NCBI GenBank assembly: GCA_003561665.1 | Contig: PWVY01000040.1 | Coordinates: 1-5,641 of the forward strand | DNA length: 5,641 nt | Direction of reading: 5' to 3' | Source of the DNA: Thermoplasmata archaeon | GTDB taxonomy: Archaea > Thermoplasmatota > SW-10-69-26 | Shown: piece by piece, positions 1-5,181 of the stretch | How the letters are laid out: every line of letters begins with the position of its first letter | Numbering within the stretch: position 1 is the stretch's first letter | Notes under the pieces: model-generated | Databases searched by the model: none | What the model was told of the DNA's origin: nothing | What the model saw: only the letters and a program-made list of their open reading frames with translations | Made by a program: the position numbers and the translations under genes

Positions 1-1
1 G

Positions 2-727
2 CTTGCCAACCACTGGAACCTCGCATCCCACTACAACCACTTCCTGGCCTTCAACGAACCCCAACCCCCCACGGCAGCGTTCACGTACGCATGCACCGAT
101 GCCCGGTGCGAACTTGACGCGTCCACCAGCCAAGACCCCGACGGCGACATCCAGGCCTACCGTTGGGACCTGGGCGATGGGAACACCTCGACAGGCGAAA
201 CCACCACGCACACGTACGACGCCCCCGGAACGTACACCGTCACGCTCACCGTGACCGGAACCGACGATGGAACAGCCACGCAACAACAAGCCCTCACCGT
301 CCAAACCGACGGGTCCCCCACGGTGACCGCCCGCTTCACGCACGCCTGCCAACTGGCCCCCTGCACCTTCAACGCGTCCCAAAGCCAAGCGCACGACTCT
401 GAGATCGCCTCCTACGAATGGGACTTCGGTGACGGGAACACGGCGACAGGCGAAACCGTGACGCACGACTACGCCGAACGCGGGCTCTACACCGTTGTGC
501 TCACCGTCACAACCGAGCGCGGGCACGTCGACCAATCCGCGAAGGATGTCATCGTGCGCGCGGCCGCGAGCGATGACGGAAGCGACGAAGAGATCCTGGC
601 TCACGAGGAGGCCGAGGACGATGACCATGGGACCGATGCTTCATGGGACGCGGTCCCCCTTGGACCCGTAGGCCTTCTCACCGCGCTCGTTGCAGCAAGC
701 GCGCTTGTCCGGCGCGATGCGTTTTAA
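2..727 (+). CDS. PKD-domain surface protein, C-terminal part (5' partial)
   Basis: The frame is open from the left edge to TAA at 725-727, leaving 241 residues with the start outside the window. Residues 1-25 (LANHWNLASHYNHFLAF and a Pro-rich linker) end an upstream domain I cannot identify. Two PKD beta-sandwich domains follow at about 26-100 and 111-185. Each has the signature W-D-[LF]-G-D-G (55-60 and 140-145) and a C-x4-C pair (31/36 and 116/121) that could form a disulfide. N61-T-S and N124-A-S are possible N-glycosylation sites. A D/E-rich linker (about 190-212) leads to VPLGPVG, a hydrophobic segment (about 219-236) and a basic RR at 237-238. That is the tripartite layout of a C-terminal membrane anchor or sorting signal, though it is not the classic PGF motif. 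The protein is probably exported and cell-surface bound. PKD domains usually mediate protein or carbohydrate contacts in extracellular enzymes and adhesins. The catalytic part, if any, is not visible. The gene ends 25 bp from the convergent acyl-CoA dehydrogenase. Confidence 0.9.
   Translation, partial: LANHWNLASHYNHFLAFNEPQPPTAAFTYACTDARCELDASTSQDPDGDIQAYRWDLGDGNTSTGETTTHTYDAPGTYTVTLTVTGTDDGTATQQQALTVQTDGSPTVTARFTHACQLAPCTFNASQSQAHDSEIASYEWDFGDGNTATGETVTHDYAERGLYTVVLTVTTERGHVDQSAKDVIVRAAASDDGSDEEILAHEEAEDDDHGTDASWDAVPLGPVGLLTALVAASALVRRDAF
77..556 (+). repeat. Tandem duplication encoding the two PKD domains
   Basis: The two PKD units align with an exact 85-residue (255-nt) period and no gaps: F27/F112, C31/C116, C36/C121, W55/W140 and V100/V185. 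Similarity persists at DNA level. The 24 nt at 179-202 and at 434-457 (both GGGAACAC, then CGACAGGCGAAACC) differ at only two positions. This indicates internal duplication, or homogenisation between the copies. Confidence 0.8.
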
Positions 728-752
728 GCGATGTGCTGGGCGCGCCTGGGGT

Positions 753-1946
753 TCACATGCCCATGGTTTGGGCGATGGTGCTTTTCTGGATCTCGCTGGT
801 GCCTTCGTAGATGCGCATGACGCGCGAGTAGCGGAGGACGCCCTCGATCTCGGTTTCCTTGGCGACACCGACGCCGCCGTGGGCTTGGACGCACAGGTCG
901 GCCGTGTTCCAGAGCATCTCGGTGCAGTAGAGCTTCGTCATGCTGGTCTCTTGCATGACGTCCTTGTTCTGGTCGATCTTCCAGGCCGTGTTGAGGGCGA
1001 GGTTCTCGGCGGCTGCGAGCTCGGTCTGCGATTGGGCCAGGGGGAACGTGACGCCTTGGAACTTGCTGATGGGTCGTCCGAAGGCTTCGCGGTTGGTCAC
1101 GTAGGGGATGGTCTTGTCCAGGCAGTAGCGGGCAAGGCCCATGCAGATGCCGCCGATTTGCACGCGTGCTTCGCTGATGTTCTGCATGGCAAGGAAGAAC
1201 CCTTGCCCGGGGGCGCCGATGATGTTCTCTTCGGGCACGCGGCAGTCGTCGAGGTGGAACTCGCATTGGAGCCCGTCCGAGCTGATGGTGTCTTGCGGGG
1301 GGCTCTTGTTGAAGCCTTCCGCGTCGGCGTCGATGAGGAAGGCGGTGATGCCGCCGTACCCGTCGGCGTCGGGGTCGGTGACGGCGAAGACTTGCGCGAA
1401 GTCGCAGTAGGGGCCGTTCGTGACGAACGTTTTGGTGCCGTTGAGAATGTACTCGTCGCCGTCTTTCTCGGCGCGCGTGCTGATGCCGCGCACGTCGGAT
1501 CCTGCGCCGGGTTCGGTGAGGGCGAACGCGCTGGTTTTCTCGCCGTTCATGAGGGGGTAGAGGTATTCTTCGCGTTGTTCTTCGTCGAGGTTGAGGAGCA
1601 TCTGGTTGGGGCCTTCGATCTGGCTGAGGACGGCGAAGGTGAAGCCAAGCCCGTGCTTGTAGACTTCTTGGAAGGCTTTGAGCATGCCGACGGCGGGGAT
1701 GTCAGCGCCTCCGACCTCTTCGGGCATGTGCATGCCGTAGAAGCCTTGCTTGGCGCTTTTCTTGCGGATCCGTTTAGAGGCTTCGACGAGGTCCTCGCGA
1801 AGGCGCCCGTCGTCTGTGAGGCGTTTTCGCTCGTTGAGGATGGCTTCTTGATGTTTCTCTTTGACGGGGAGGACCTCTTGCTCCATGAAGTCTCCAAGCG
1901 TCCGGATGATCATGCGTGTGTCGTCGTCGAGTTCGAAGTCAACCAT
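753..1946 (-). CDS. Acyl-CoA dehydrogenase (FAD-dependent)
   Basis: The protein has 397 residues, close to the usual 380-400 for the family. It should catalyse FAD-dependent alpha,beta-desaturation of an acyl-CoA to the trans-2-enoyl-CoA in the cytoplasm, passing electrons to an electron-transfer flavoprotein. An N-terminal helical domain (1-136) is followed by the first family signature FALTEPGAGSD (141-151), the middle beta domain, and a C-terminal helical domain. That last domain carries REAFGRPISKFQ (286-297) and the second signature, from QAHGGVG (354-360) to YEGTSEIQ (380-387). E381 in YEGT is at the position of the catalytic base of medium- and short-chain enzymes. The chain-length preference cannot be read from the sequence. 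The frame stays open upstream to 2216, but ATG at 1944-1946 is chosen. It has a strong Shine-Dalgarno 5 nt before it, and the upstream extension is antisense to the regulator gene and resembles nothing. It is divergent from the HxlR regulator, which probably controls it. Confidence 0.97.
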   Translation of the reverse strand: MVDFELDDDTRMIIRTLGDFMEQEVLPVKEKHQEAILNERKRLTDDGRLREDLVEASKRIRKKSAKQGFYGMHMPEEVGGADIPAVGMLKAFQEVYKHGLGFTFAVLSQIEGPNQMLLNLDEEQREEYLYPLMNGEKTSAFALTEPGAGSDVRGISTRAEKDGDEYILNGTKTFVTNGPYCDFAQVFAVTDPDADGYGGITAFLIDADAEGFNKSPPQDTISSDGLQCEFHLDDCRVPEENIIGAPGQGFFLAMQNISEARVQIGGICMGLARYCLDKTIPYVTNREAFGRPISKFQGVTFPLAQSQTELAAAENLALNTAWKIDQNKDVMQETSMTKLYCTEMLWNTADLCVQAHGGVGVAKETEIEGVLRYSRVMRIYEGTSEIQKSTIAQTMGM

Positions 1947-1951
1947 CGGGG

Positions 1952-1958
1952 TCACCTC
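1952..1958 (-). promoter_or_regulatory. Shine-Dalgarno of the acyl-CoA dehydrogenase
   Basis: On the minus strand GAGGTGA, within GTGAGGTGAC, matches the complement of the archaeal 16S rRNA 3' end and lies 5 nt before ATG at 1946. It decides the start against the open frame that runs a further 90 codons upstream. Confidence 0.75.
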
Positions 1959-1988
1959 ACCGGCTCCGCAGTTGCGCTCGCGAAGCTG

Positions 1989-2003
1989 GTTTACAGAATA
2001 AAC
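1989..2003. promoter_or_regulatory. Inverted repeat in divergent promoter, candidate operator
   Basis: GTTTA-CAGAA-TAAAC is a perfect 5-bp inverted repeat with a 5-nt spacer. A further matching pair, T1987/A2005, lies beyond one mismatch. It contains the minus-strand TATA candidate and abuts the plus-strand one, where a bound protein would block basal factors for both genes. The adjacent HxlR protein is the obvious candidate ligand, by position only. Confidence 0.4.
1997..2002 (-). promoter_or_regulatory. Candidate TATA box of the acyl-CoA dehydrogenase
   Basis: TTTATT on the minus strand lies in the only AT-rich patch of the divergent gap. An archaeal TATA box here would place the transcription start near 1973, giving a leader of about 25-30 nt. 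That fits the presence of a Shine-Dalgarno in front of this gene. The assignment is inferred from sequence and spacing only. Confidence 0.45.
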
Positions 2004-2008
2004 TATAG
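2001..2008 (+). promoter_or_regulatory. Candidate TATA-like element of the HxlR regulator gene
   Basis: AACTATAG is the best AT-rich element upstream of the regulator on the plus strand. It would put transcription start near 2030, leaving a leader of about 20 nt that includes the Shine-Dalgarno at 2037-2042. It overlaps the end of the inverted repeat. The match to a TATA consensus is only moderate. Confidence 0.3.
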
Positions 2009-2036
2009 CGGAGGGGTCCCATAAGGCCTCCAGTGA

Positions 2037-2042
2037 AGGTGG
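2037..2042 (+). promoter_or_regulatory. Shine-Dalgarno of the HxlR regulator, supports TTG start
   Basis: AGGTGG lies 6 nt before TTG at 2049-2051. The alternative in-frame GTG at 2073 has no such motif in front of it, so the TTG start is preferred. Confidence 0.5.
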
Positions 2043-2048
2043 CCCCGG

Positions 2049-2510
2049 TTGGTATCGCGAAAGACACCTGGTGTGCCTGAAGAGGCCCTCGAGCTTGACC
2101 CCGAGCTGTTGGACGCGTTGCTCGAGCAGCGCATCCAGCAGAACATCGAGGAGCTGGCTGAACCGTGGGAGGGCATGGTCGAGGCGTCCGGGGGCCTCCA
2201 GGATGAGATCGATCAAACGGTGCGGTCGCTTCGGATCTTCTTCCGCAAGTGGGTGGTCGAGCTCATGTTCGTGTTAAGCCAGAAGGGCACGCTTCGCTTC
2301 AACGAGCTCAAAACGAGCCTGGAAGGCATCTCCTCCCGCACGCTCTCGAAACGGTTGACCGAGCTTGAGGATCAAGGCTTGATCGATCGGACCCTCTTCG
2401 ACGAGATGCCGGTGCGCGTGGAGTACGAGCTCACCGAGAAGGGCACGAACGTGGCCATGCTCGCGCTCCCCATGATCATCTACCTGCGCGTGCACGGGCC
2501 CAAGGAATAA
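2049..2510 (+). CDS. HxlR-family winged-helix transcriptional regulator
   Basis: The protein has 153 residues. The HxlR-type winged helix spans about 66-150. KWVVELMFVLSQKGTLRFNEL is its first part, GISSRTLSKRLTELEDQGLI (93-112) its recognition-helix region, and RTLFDEMPVRVEYELTEKG (114-132) its wing. These domains bind DNA as dimers and act as repressors or activators. The first 60 or so residues are extra relative to a typical 100-120-residue HxlR protein. They look helical and charged (ELLDALLEQRIQQNIEELAE), so they may add a dimerisation or ligand-binding helix. There is no cysteine, which argues against the thiol-based sensing of some relatives. A TTG start is used because of the Shine-Dalgarno 6 nt upstream; GTG at 2073 would shorten the protein by 8 residues. 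It is divergent from the acyl-CoA dehydrogenase and convergent, 20 bp apart, with the SCP2 gene. Control of the surrounding acyl-CoA genes is inferred from position, and the effector is unknown. Confidence 0.93.
   Translation: MVSRKTPGVPEEALELDPELLDALLEQRIQQNIEELAEPWEGMVEASGGLQDEIDQTVRSLRIFFRKWVVELMFVLSQKGTLRFNELKTSLEGISSRTLSKRLTELEDQGLIDRTLFDEMPVRVEYELTEKGTNVAMLALPMIIYLRVHGPKE
2064..2074. repeat. Short palindrome at start of regulator gene
   Basis: ACACC-T-GGTGT is a perfect 5+1+5 palindrome in codons 6-9 of the regulator. It could be an autoregulatory site just downstream of the promoter, or chance within coding sequence. Confidence 0.25.
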
Positions 2511-2530
2511 GCGCCCGACCGTGCGGGAGG

Positions 2531-2908
2531 TCAGTACTCGGCTTCGATCTCACGGGCCCTGTCCGTGACGAAACCAAGCTGGCTCTGCAGCCCCATGATC
2601 TTGCCCATGCTCCCCTCGAACCGGAGCTTGCCCGTCATGACGAGCCGCTGCAAGCCGGCTCCGTCTCGGTGGTTGGACACCCAGCTCTCGTAGGGGCCTT
2701 TGAACGTGAACTCGGCCTCCGAGTCGTCATCCACCGCGTTCGCGGTGACCTTCCCGTTCTCGACGTCCATCAGGAACGCGCGGTCATGGTCGTCCGCGAC
2801 GAACAGGAGCGAGGTATCCAAGTCCCCGGCTTTCTCTTGGAACGATTCATCCTCGTTGAGCCGTGATGCCAGCTCGTCCCAGTACGCTTCCGTGAAGTAC
2901 TCGACCAT
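2531..2908 (-). CDS. SCP2 sterol-carrier-fold protein
   Basis: The protein has 125 residues and is essentially one SCP2 domain of normal size, with no signal peptide or membrane segment, so it is cytoplasmic. After an N-terminal helix (about 3-27), the beta sheet is visible in DTSLLFVADD (31-40), RAFLMDVENGKVTANA (43-58) and AEFTFKG (65-71). It is followed by the family's ending TGKLRFEGSMGKIMGLQSQL (92-111), where a strand leads into helices that cap the lipid tunnel. SCP2 proteins bind fatty acyl-CoA and other lipids. Stand-alone archaeal copies are poorly characterised and the natural ligand here is unknown. Its place between an acyl-CoA dehydrogenase and a hydratase/dehydrogenase suggests it carries or presents acyl-CoA substrates. 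ATG at 2906-2908 is the natural start. No Shine-Dalgarno is evident and a TATA-like box lies about 26 nt upstream, so the mRNA is probably leaderless. It is divergent from the fused enzyme gene. Confidence 0.9.
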   Translation of the reverse strand: MVEYFTEAYWDELASRLNEDESFQEKAGDLDTSLLFVADDHDRAFLMDVENGKVTANAVDDDSEAEFTFKGPYESWVSNHRDGAGLQRLVMTGKLRFEGSMGKIMGLQSQLGFVTDRAREIEAEY

Positions 2909-2930
2909 GGAGCCTGCACCGGTCCGATTG

Positions 2931-2938
2931 GATAAGAG
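2931..2938 (-). promoter_or_regulatory. Candidate TATA box of the SCP2 gene (leaderless)
   Basis: CTCTTATC on the minus strand is centred about 26 nt before the ATG at 2908. This is the usual archaeal TATA-to-start distance if transcription begins at or next to the start codon. The lack of a clear Shine-Dalgarno agrees with this. Confidence 0.4.
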
Positions 2939-2959
2939 AACGAGGTATCGCTGGCAAAA

Positions 2960-3011
2960 CCAGGTAGCCTCCCCTTCACAGGGTGACCCGCGCCCCGCCA
3001 GGTAGCTTACC
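2960..3011. promoter_or_regulatory. Repeat and palindrome cluster between SCP2 and fused enzyme genes
   Basis: CCAGGTAGC occurs directly at 2960-2968 and 2998-3006, 38 bp apart start to start; with the next six bases the copies match at 12 of 15 positions. Between them is GGGT-G-ACCC (2981-2989). The second copy runs into GGTA-GCT-TACC (3001-3011). The cluster lies between the two core promoters, where archaeal regulators often bind. Which protein binds, if any, is not shown. Confidence 0.3.
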
Positions 3012-3042
3012 GCCCCCCGGGTGGGCGCCAGGCCGGGGAACG

Positions 3043-3050
3043 TTTTTCCT
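3043..3050 (+). promoter_or_regulatory. Candidate TATA box of the fused dehydrogenase/hydratase (leaderless)
   Basis: TTTTTCCT is centred about 27-28 nt before ATG at 3074. No Shine-Dalgarno is present between it and the start, pointing to a leaderless transcript. GGAACG at 3037-3042 directly upstream sits where a TFB-recognition element would be. Confidence 0.45.
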
Positions 3051-3073
3051 AAGAGGGCATCCTTGCCTCGTTT

Positions 3074-5071
3074 ATGCCAGAGGTCGACACGATCGCCGTG
3101 CTAGGCGCCGGCGACATGGGACACGGGATCGCAGAGCTCGCCGCCATGAACGGTTTCACGGTCACGCTGCGTGACCTCGACGGGGACATCGTCGAAGACG
3201 CGATGGGGAAGATCGAATGGAGCCTGGGCAAGCTCGCCGAGAAAGGCGAGATCACGGAGGAGGCCGCCACCGAGGCGTTCGGTCGCGTCACCGGGACCAC
3301 GGACCTCAACGAAGCCGTCGGCGAAGCGGACTTGGTCATCGAAGCCGTGCCCGAGGATCTTTCCCTCAAACAGAAGATCTTCGCGGACGTCGAACAGCAC
3401 GCCCCCGACCACGCGGTGCTCACGTCGAACACGAGCACGATGCGCATCACCGAGATCGGAGAGAAGCTCGACGACCCCTCCCGCATGATCGGGATGCACT
3501 TCTTCAACCCGGTCCTCCTGATGGACCTCATCGAGATCATCCCCAGCGAATCCGCCAGCGACGAAGCCATCCAAGCCGTCGAGGACGTCTCGGATGCGCT
3601 TGGCAAAACGTATGTGACGCTCAACCGAGACACGCCCGGGTTCGTCACCAGCCGCCTTGTGGGCATCTTCATCGGCTCCGCCGTGGAAGCCTTCGAAGAA
3701 GGCCTCGCATCCAAAGAGGAGATCGACGCGGCCATGAAGTACAAAGCCGGGTTCCCCATGGGCCCCTTCGAGCTGGCCGACTACACCGGCCTCGACGTCG
3801 GCGTGCACGCCAGCGACTACATGAGCGAACGCCTCGGCGATGCGTACTCGGCCTCCCAGATCCAACGCGACCTCGTCGAGGAAGGCAACCTGGGCAAGAA
3901 GACCGGGCAAGGGTTCTACGCGTGGGACGGGGACAAGGTCCAAGCCGACGTCTCCCCCGACATGGCCGACCGGTTCGACCCCACCTTCATCATGAGCCTC
4001 TTGGCCAACGAAGCCGCCCGCCTCGTCCAAGAAGACATCGCCACCCCCAGCCAGATCGACCTCGCCATGAAGAACGGCACCGCCTTCCCCAAAGGCCCCC
4101 TCCGTTGGGCCGACGAAGAAGGCCTCGACAACGTGATGGACACCCTCGAAGACCTCCACGAACAAACCGATAACCCCCTCGCCGAGCCCGTGGACGCCAT
4201 CCGATCCCGCGTCGAAGAGGGCCACACCGGTCAAGACGCAGGGGAAGGCTTCTACACGTACGACACCACAGAAGAGGGCCACGGCGGGTTCGAAACCGTC
4301 GAAGTCAGCATCGACGAAGACGCCATGGTCGGCACGCTCACCCTCAACCGACCCCACCGCTTGAACGCCATCAGCGCCGAACTCGTCCAAGACCTCGACG
4401 CCGCGCTCAAACAGCTCGACAACGACGAGGATGTGCGATGCATCGTGCTCAAAGGCAAAGGCGACAAAGCCTTCTGCGTCGGCGCAGACCTCCAAGACGT
4501 CGGCGGCTTCACGCCCGCCATCGCCAGCGAGATCGTCCGCGACGGGCACAAGATGTGCCTCACCATCGAGAAACTCGGCACACCCATCATCGCCGCCGTC
4601 GACGGGTACGCCTTCGGAGGAGGCCTCGAACTCACCCTCCCCTGCGATCTGCGCATCGCCAGCACCCGAGCCCGCTTCCAACTCCCCGAAGTCACGCTTG
4701 GCCTTCTCCCGGGCATGGGCGGCACCTTCCGCCTACCCAAGCTCATCGGGACCAGCCACGCCAAAGAGATCGCCCTCCTTGGCGAACGCATCACGGCCCA
4801 ACGCGCCTACGAGATGGGCCTCGTGCACCGCGTCTACGAGACGCACGAGTTCGACGAGAAGGTGCAAGCGTTCGCCGAGAACCTCGCCGGCAACGCGCCC
4901 ATCGCGATGCGCTTCACACGCAACCTCATCCAAGAAGGACACGACGCCTCCACAACGCAAGCCATGGAAGCCGAAGCCGGCGCCTTCGGCGTCCTAGCCA
5001 GCACCGACGACGTGATCGAAGGCGTCACCAGCATGTTCCAGAAGAAAGAACCCGAATTCGAAGGCAAATAA
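3074..5071 (+). CDS. Fused 3-hydroxyacyl-CoA dehydrogenase / enoyl-CoA hydratase
   Basis: This 665-residue bifunctional enzyme should hydrate trans-2-enoyl-CoA to (S)-3-hydroxyacyl-CoA and oxidise that with NAD+ to 3-ketoacyl-CoA. The NAD-binding Rossmann domain starts with GAGDMGHGIA (11-20), and acidic D34/D36 after the second strand favour NAD+ over NADP+. By alignment to the human enzyme, catalytic residues are S121 (SNTS, 118-121), H142 in GMHFFNP and E154; the fourth conserved residue, Asn, is Ser193 in PGFVTSRL. Two dehydrogenase C-terminal domains follow, each with an FPxGP motif (227-231 and 338-342) and a GxGFY motif (278-282 and 390-394). A crotonase domain fills about 405-665, with oxyanion-hole segments FCVGADL (467-473) and GYAFGGGLEL (511-520). 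E519 and E539 are at the two catalytic Glu positions, 20 residues apart as in rat crotonase (144/164). The dehydrogenase-first order is the archaeal type, as in the bifunctional crotonyl-CoA hydratase/dehydrogenase of Metallosphaera. A degradative role is favoured by the acyl-CoA dehydrogenase nearby. It is divergent from SCP2. Confidence 0.97.
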   Translation: MPEVDTIAVLGAGDMGHGIAELAAMNGFTVTLRDLDGDIVEDAMGKIEWSLGKLAEKGEITEEAATEAFGRVTGTTDLNEAVGEADLVIEAVPEDLSLKQKIFADVEQHAPDHAVLTSNTSTMRITEIGEKLDDPSRMIGMHFFNPVLLMDLIEIIPSESASDEAIQAVEDVSDALGKTYVTLNRDTPGFVTSRLVGIFIGSAVEAFEEGLASKEEIDAAMKYKAGFPMGPFELADYTGLDVGVHASDYMSERLGDAYSASQIQRDLVEEGNLGKKTGQGFYAWDGDKVQADVSPDMADRFDPTFIMSLLANEAARLVQEDIATPSQIDLAMKNGTAFPKGPLRWADEEGLDNVMDTLEDLHEQTDNPLAEPVDAIRSRVEEGHTGQDAGEGFYTYDTTEEGHGGFETVEVSIDEDAMVGTLTLNRPHRLNAISAELVQDLDAALKQLDNDEDVRCIVLKGKGDKAFCVGADLQDVGGFTPAIASEIVRDGHKMCLTIEKLGTPIIAAVDGYAFGGGLELTLPCDLRIASTRARFQLPEVTLGLLPGMGGTFRLPKLIGTSHAKEIALLGERITAQRAYEMGLVHRVYETHEFDEKVQAFAENLAGNAPIAMRFTRNLIQEGHDASTTQAMEAEAGAFGVLASTDDVIEGVTSMFQKKEPEFEGK

Positions 5072-5113
5072 CGCCCCAACCCACGGCCCCGCACACCCCC
5101 ACCCCCCTCAAAG

Positions 5114-5127
5114 GGTCAGTTCGGTCA
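5114..5127. repeat. GGTCA direct repeat upstream of the lipoprotein gene
   Basis: GGTCA-GTTC-GGTCA is a 5-bp direct repeat with a 9-bp period, in the otherwise C-rich 110-bp gap after the fused enzyme gene. It lies upstream of the candidate TATA element at 5145-5150 and might be a regulator half-site pair. Repeats this short also arise by chance. Confidence 0.2.
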
Positions 5128-5144
5128 ACCCATGCCCCGGAACG

Positions 5145-5150
5145 CTAAAG
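5145..5150 (+). promoter_or_regulatory. Weak candidate TATA element of the lipoprotein gene
   Basis: CTAAAG is preceded by GGAACG (5139-5144), the same hexamer that precedes the candidate box of the fused enzyme gene. Its centre is about 34 nt before GTG at 5182, which would give a leader of under 10 nt. The match to a TATA consensus is poor. Confidence 0.22.
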
Positions 5151-5181
5151 ACCCCACACGCAGCCTACGGCCTGATCCCCC

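Noticed and set aside
1..75. Assigning a peptidase or nuclease domain to the start of the PKD protein
   Set aside because: Only about 20 residues of the upstream domain are in the window and they contain no motif that identifies a family.
731..758. ATGTG...CACAT inverted repeat between the PKD and dehydrogenase genes as a shared terminator
   Set aside because: The arms are 5 bp with an 18-nt loop, one arm overlaps the dehydrogenase stop codon, and there is no T-tract after it.
690..2024. 444-codon open frame antisense to the acyl-CoA dehydrogenase
   Set aside because: The opposite strand encodes an unmistakable acyl-CoA dehydrogenase. This frame has no recognisable domain and overlaps the end of the PKD gene and the divergent promoter.
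1947..2216. 90-codon N-terminal extension of the acyl-CoA dehydrogenase
   Set aside because: It runs antisense through the promoter region and the 5' end of the regulator gene, has no family similarity, and lies upstream of a strong Shine-Dalgarno/ATG pair at 1946.
2514..2527. CCCG-N6-CGGG hairpin between the convergent regulator and SCP2 genes as a terminator
   Set aside because: The stem is only 4 bp and there is no T-tract on either strand.
3101..4681. 526-codon open frame antisense to the fused enzyme gene
   Set aside because: It mirrors a gene with complete catalytic motifs. Its composition (Gly/Val/Asp/Phe-rich, no domain) is what the complement of C-ending codons produces, so it is a shadow.
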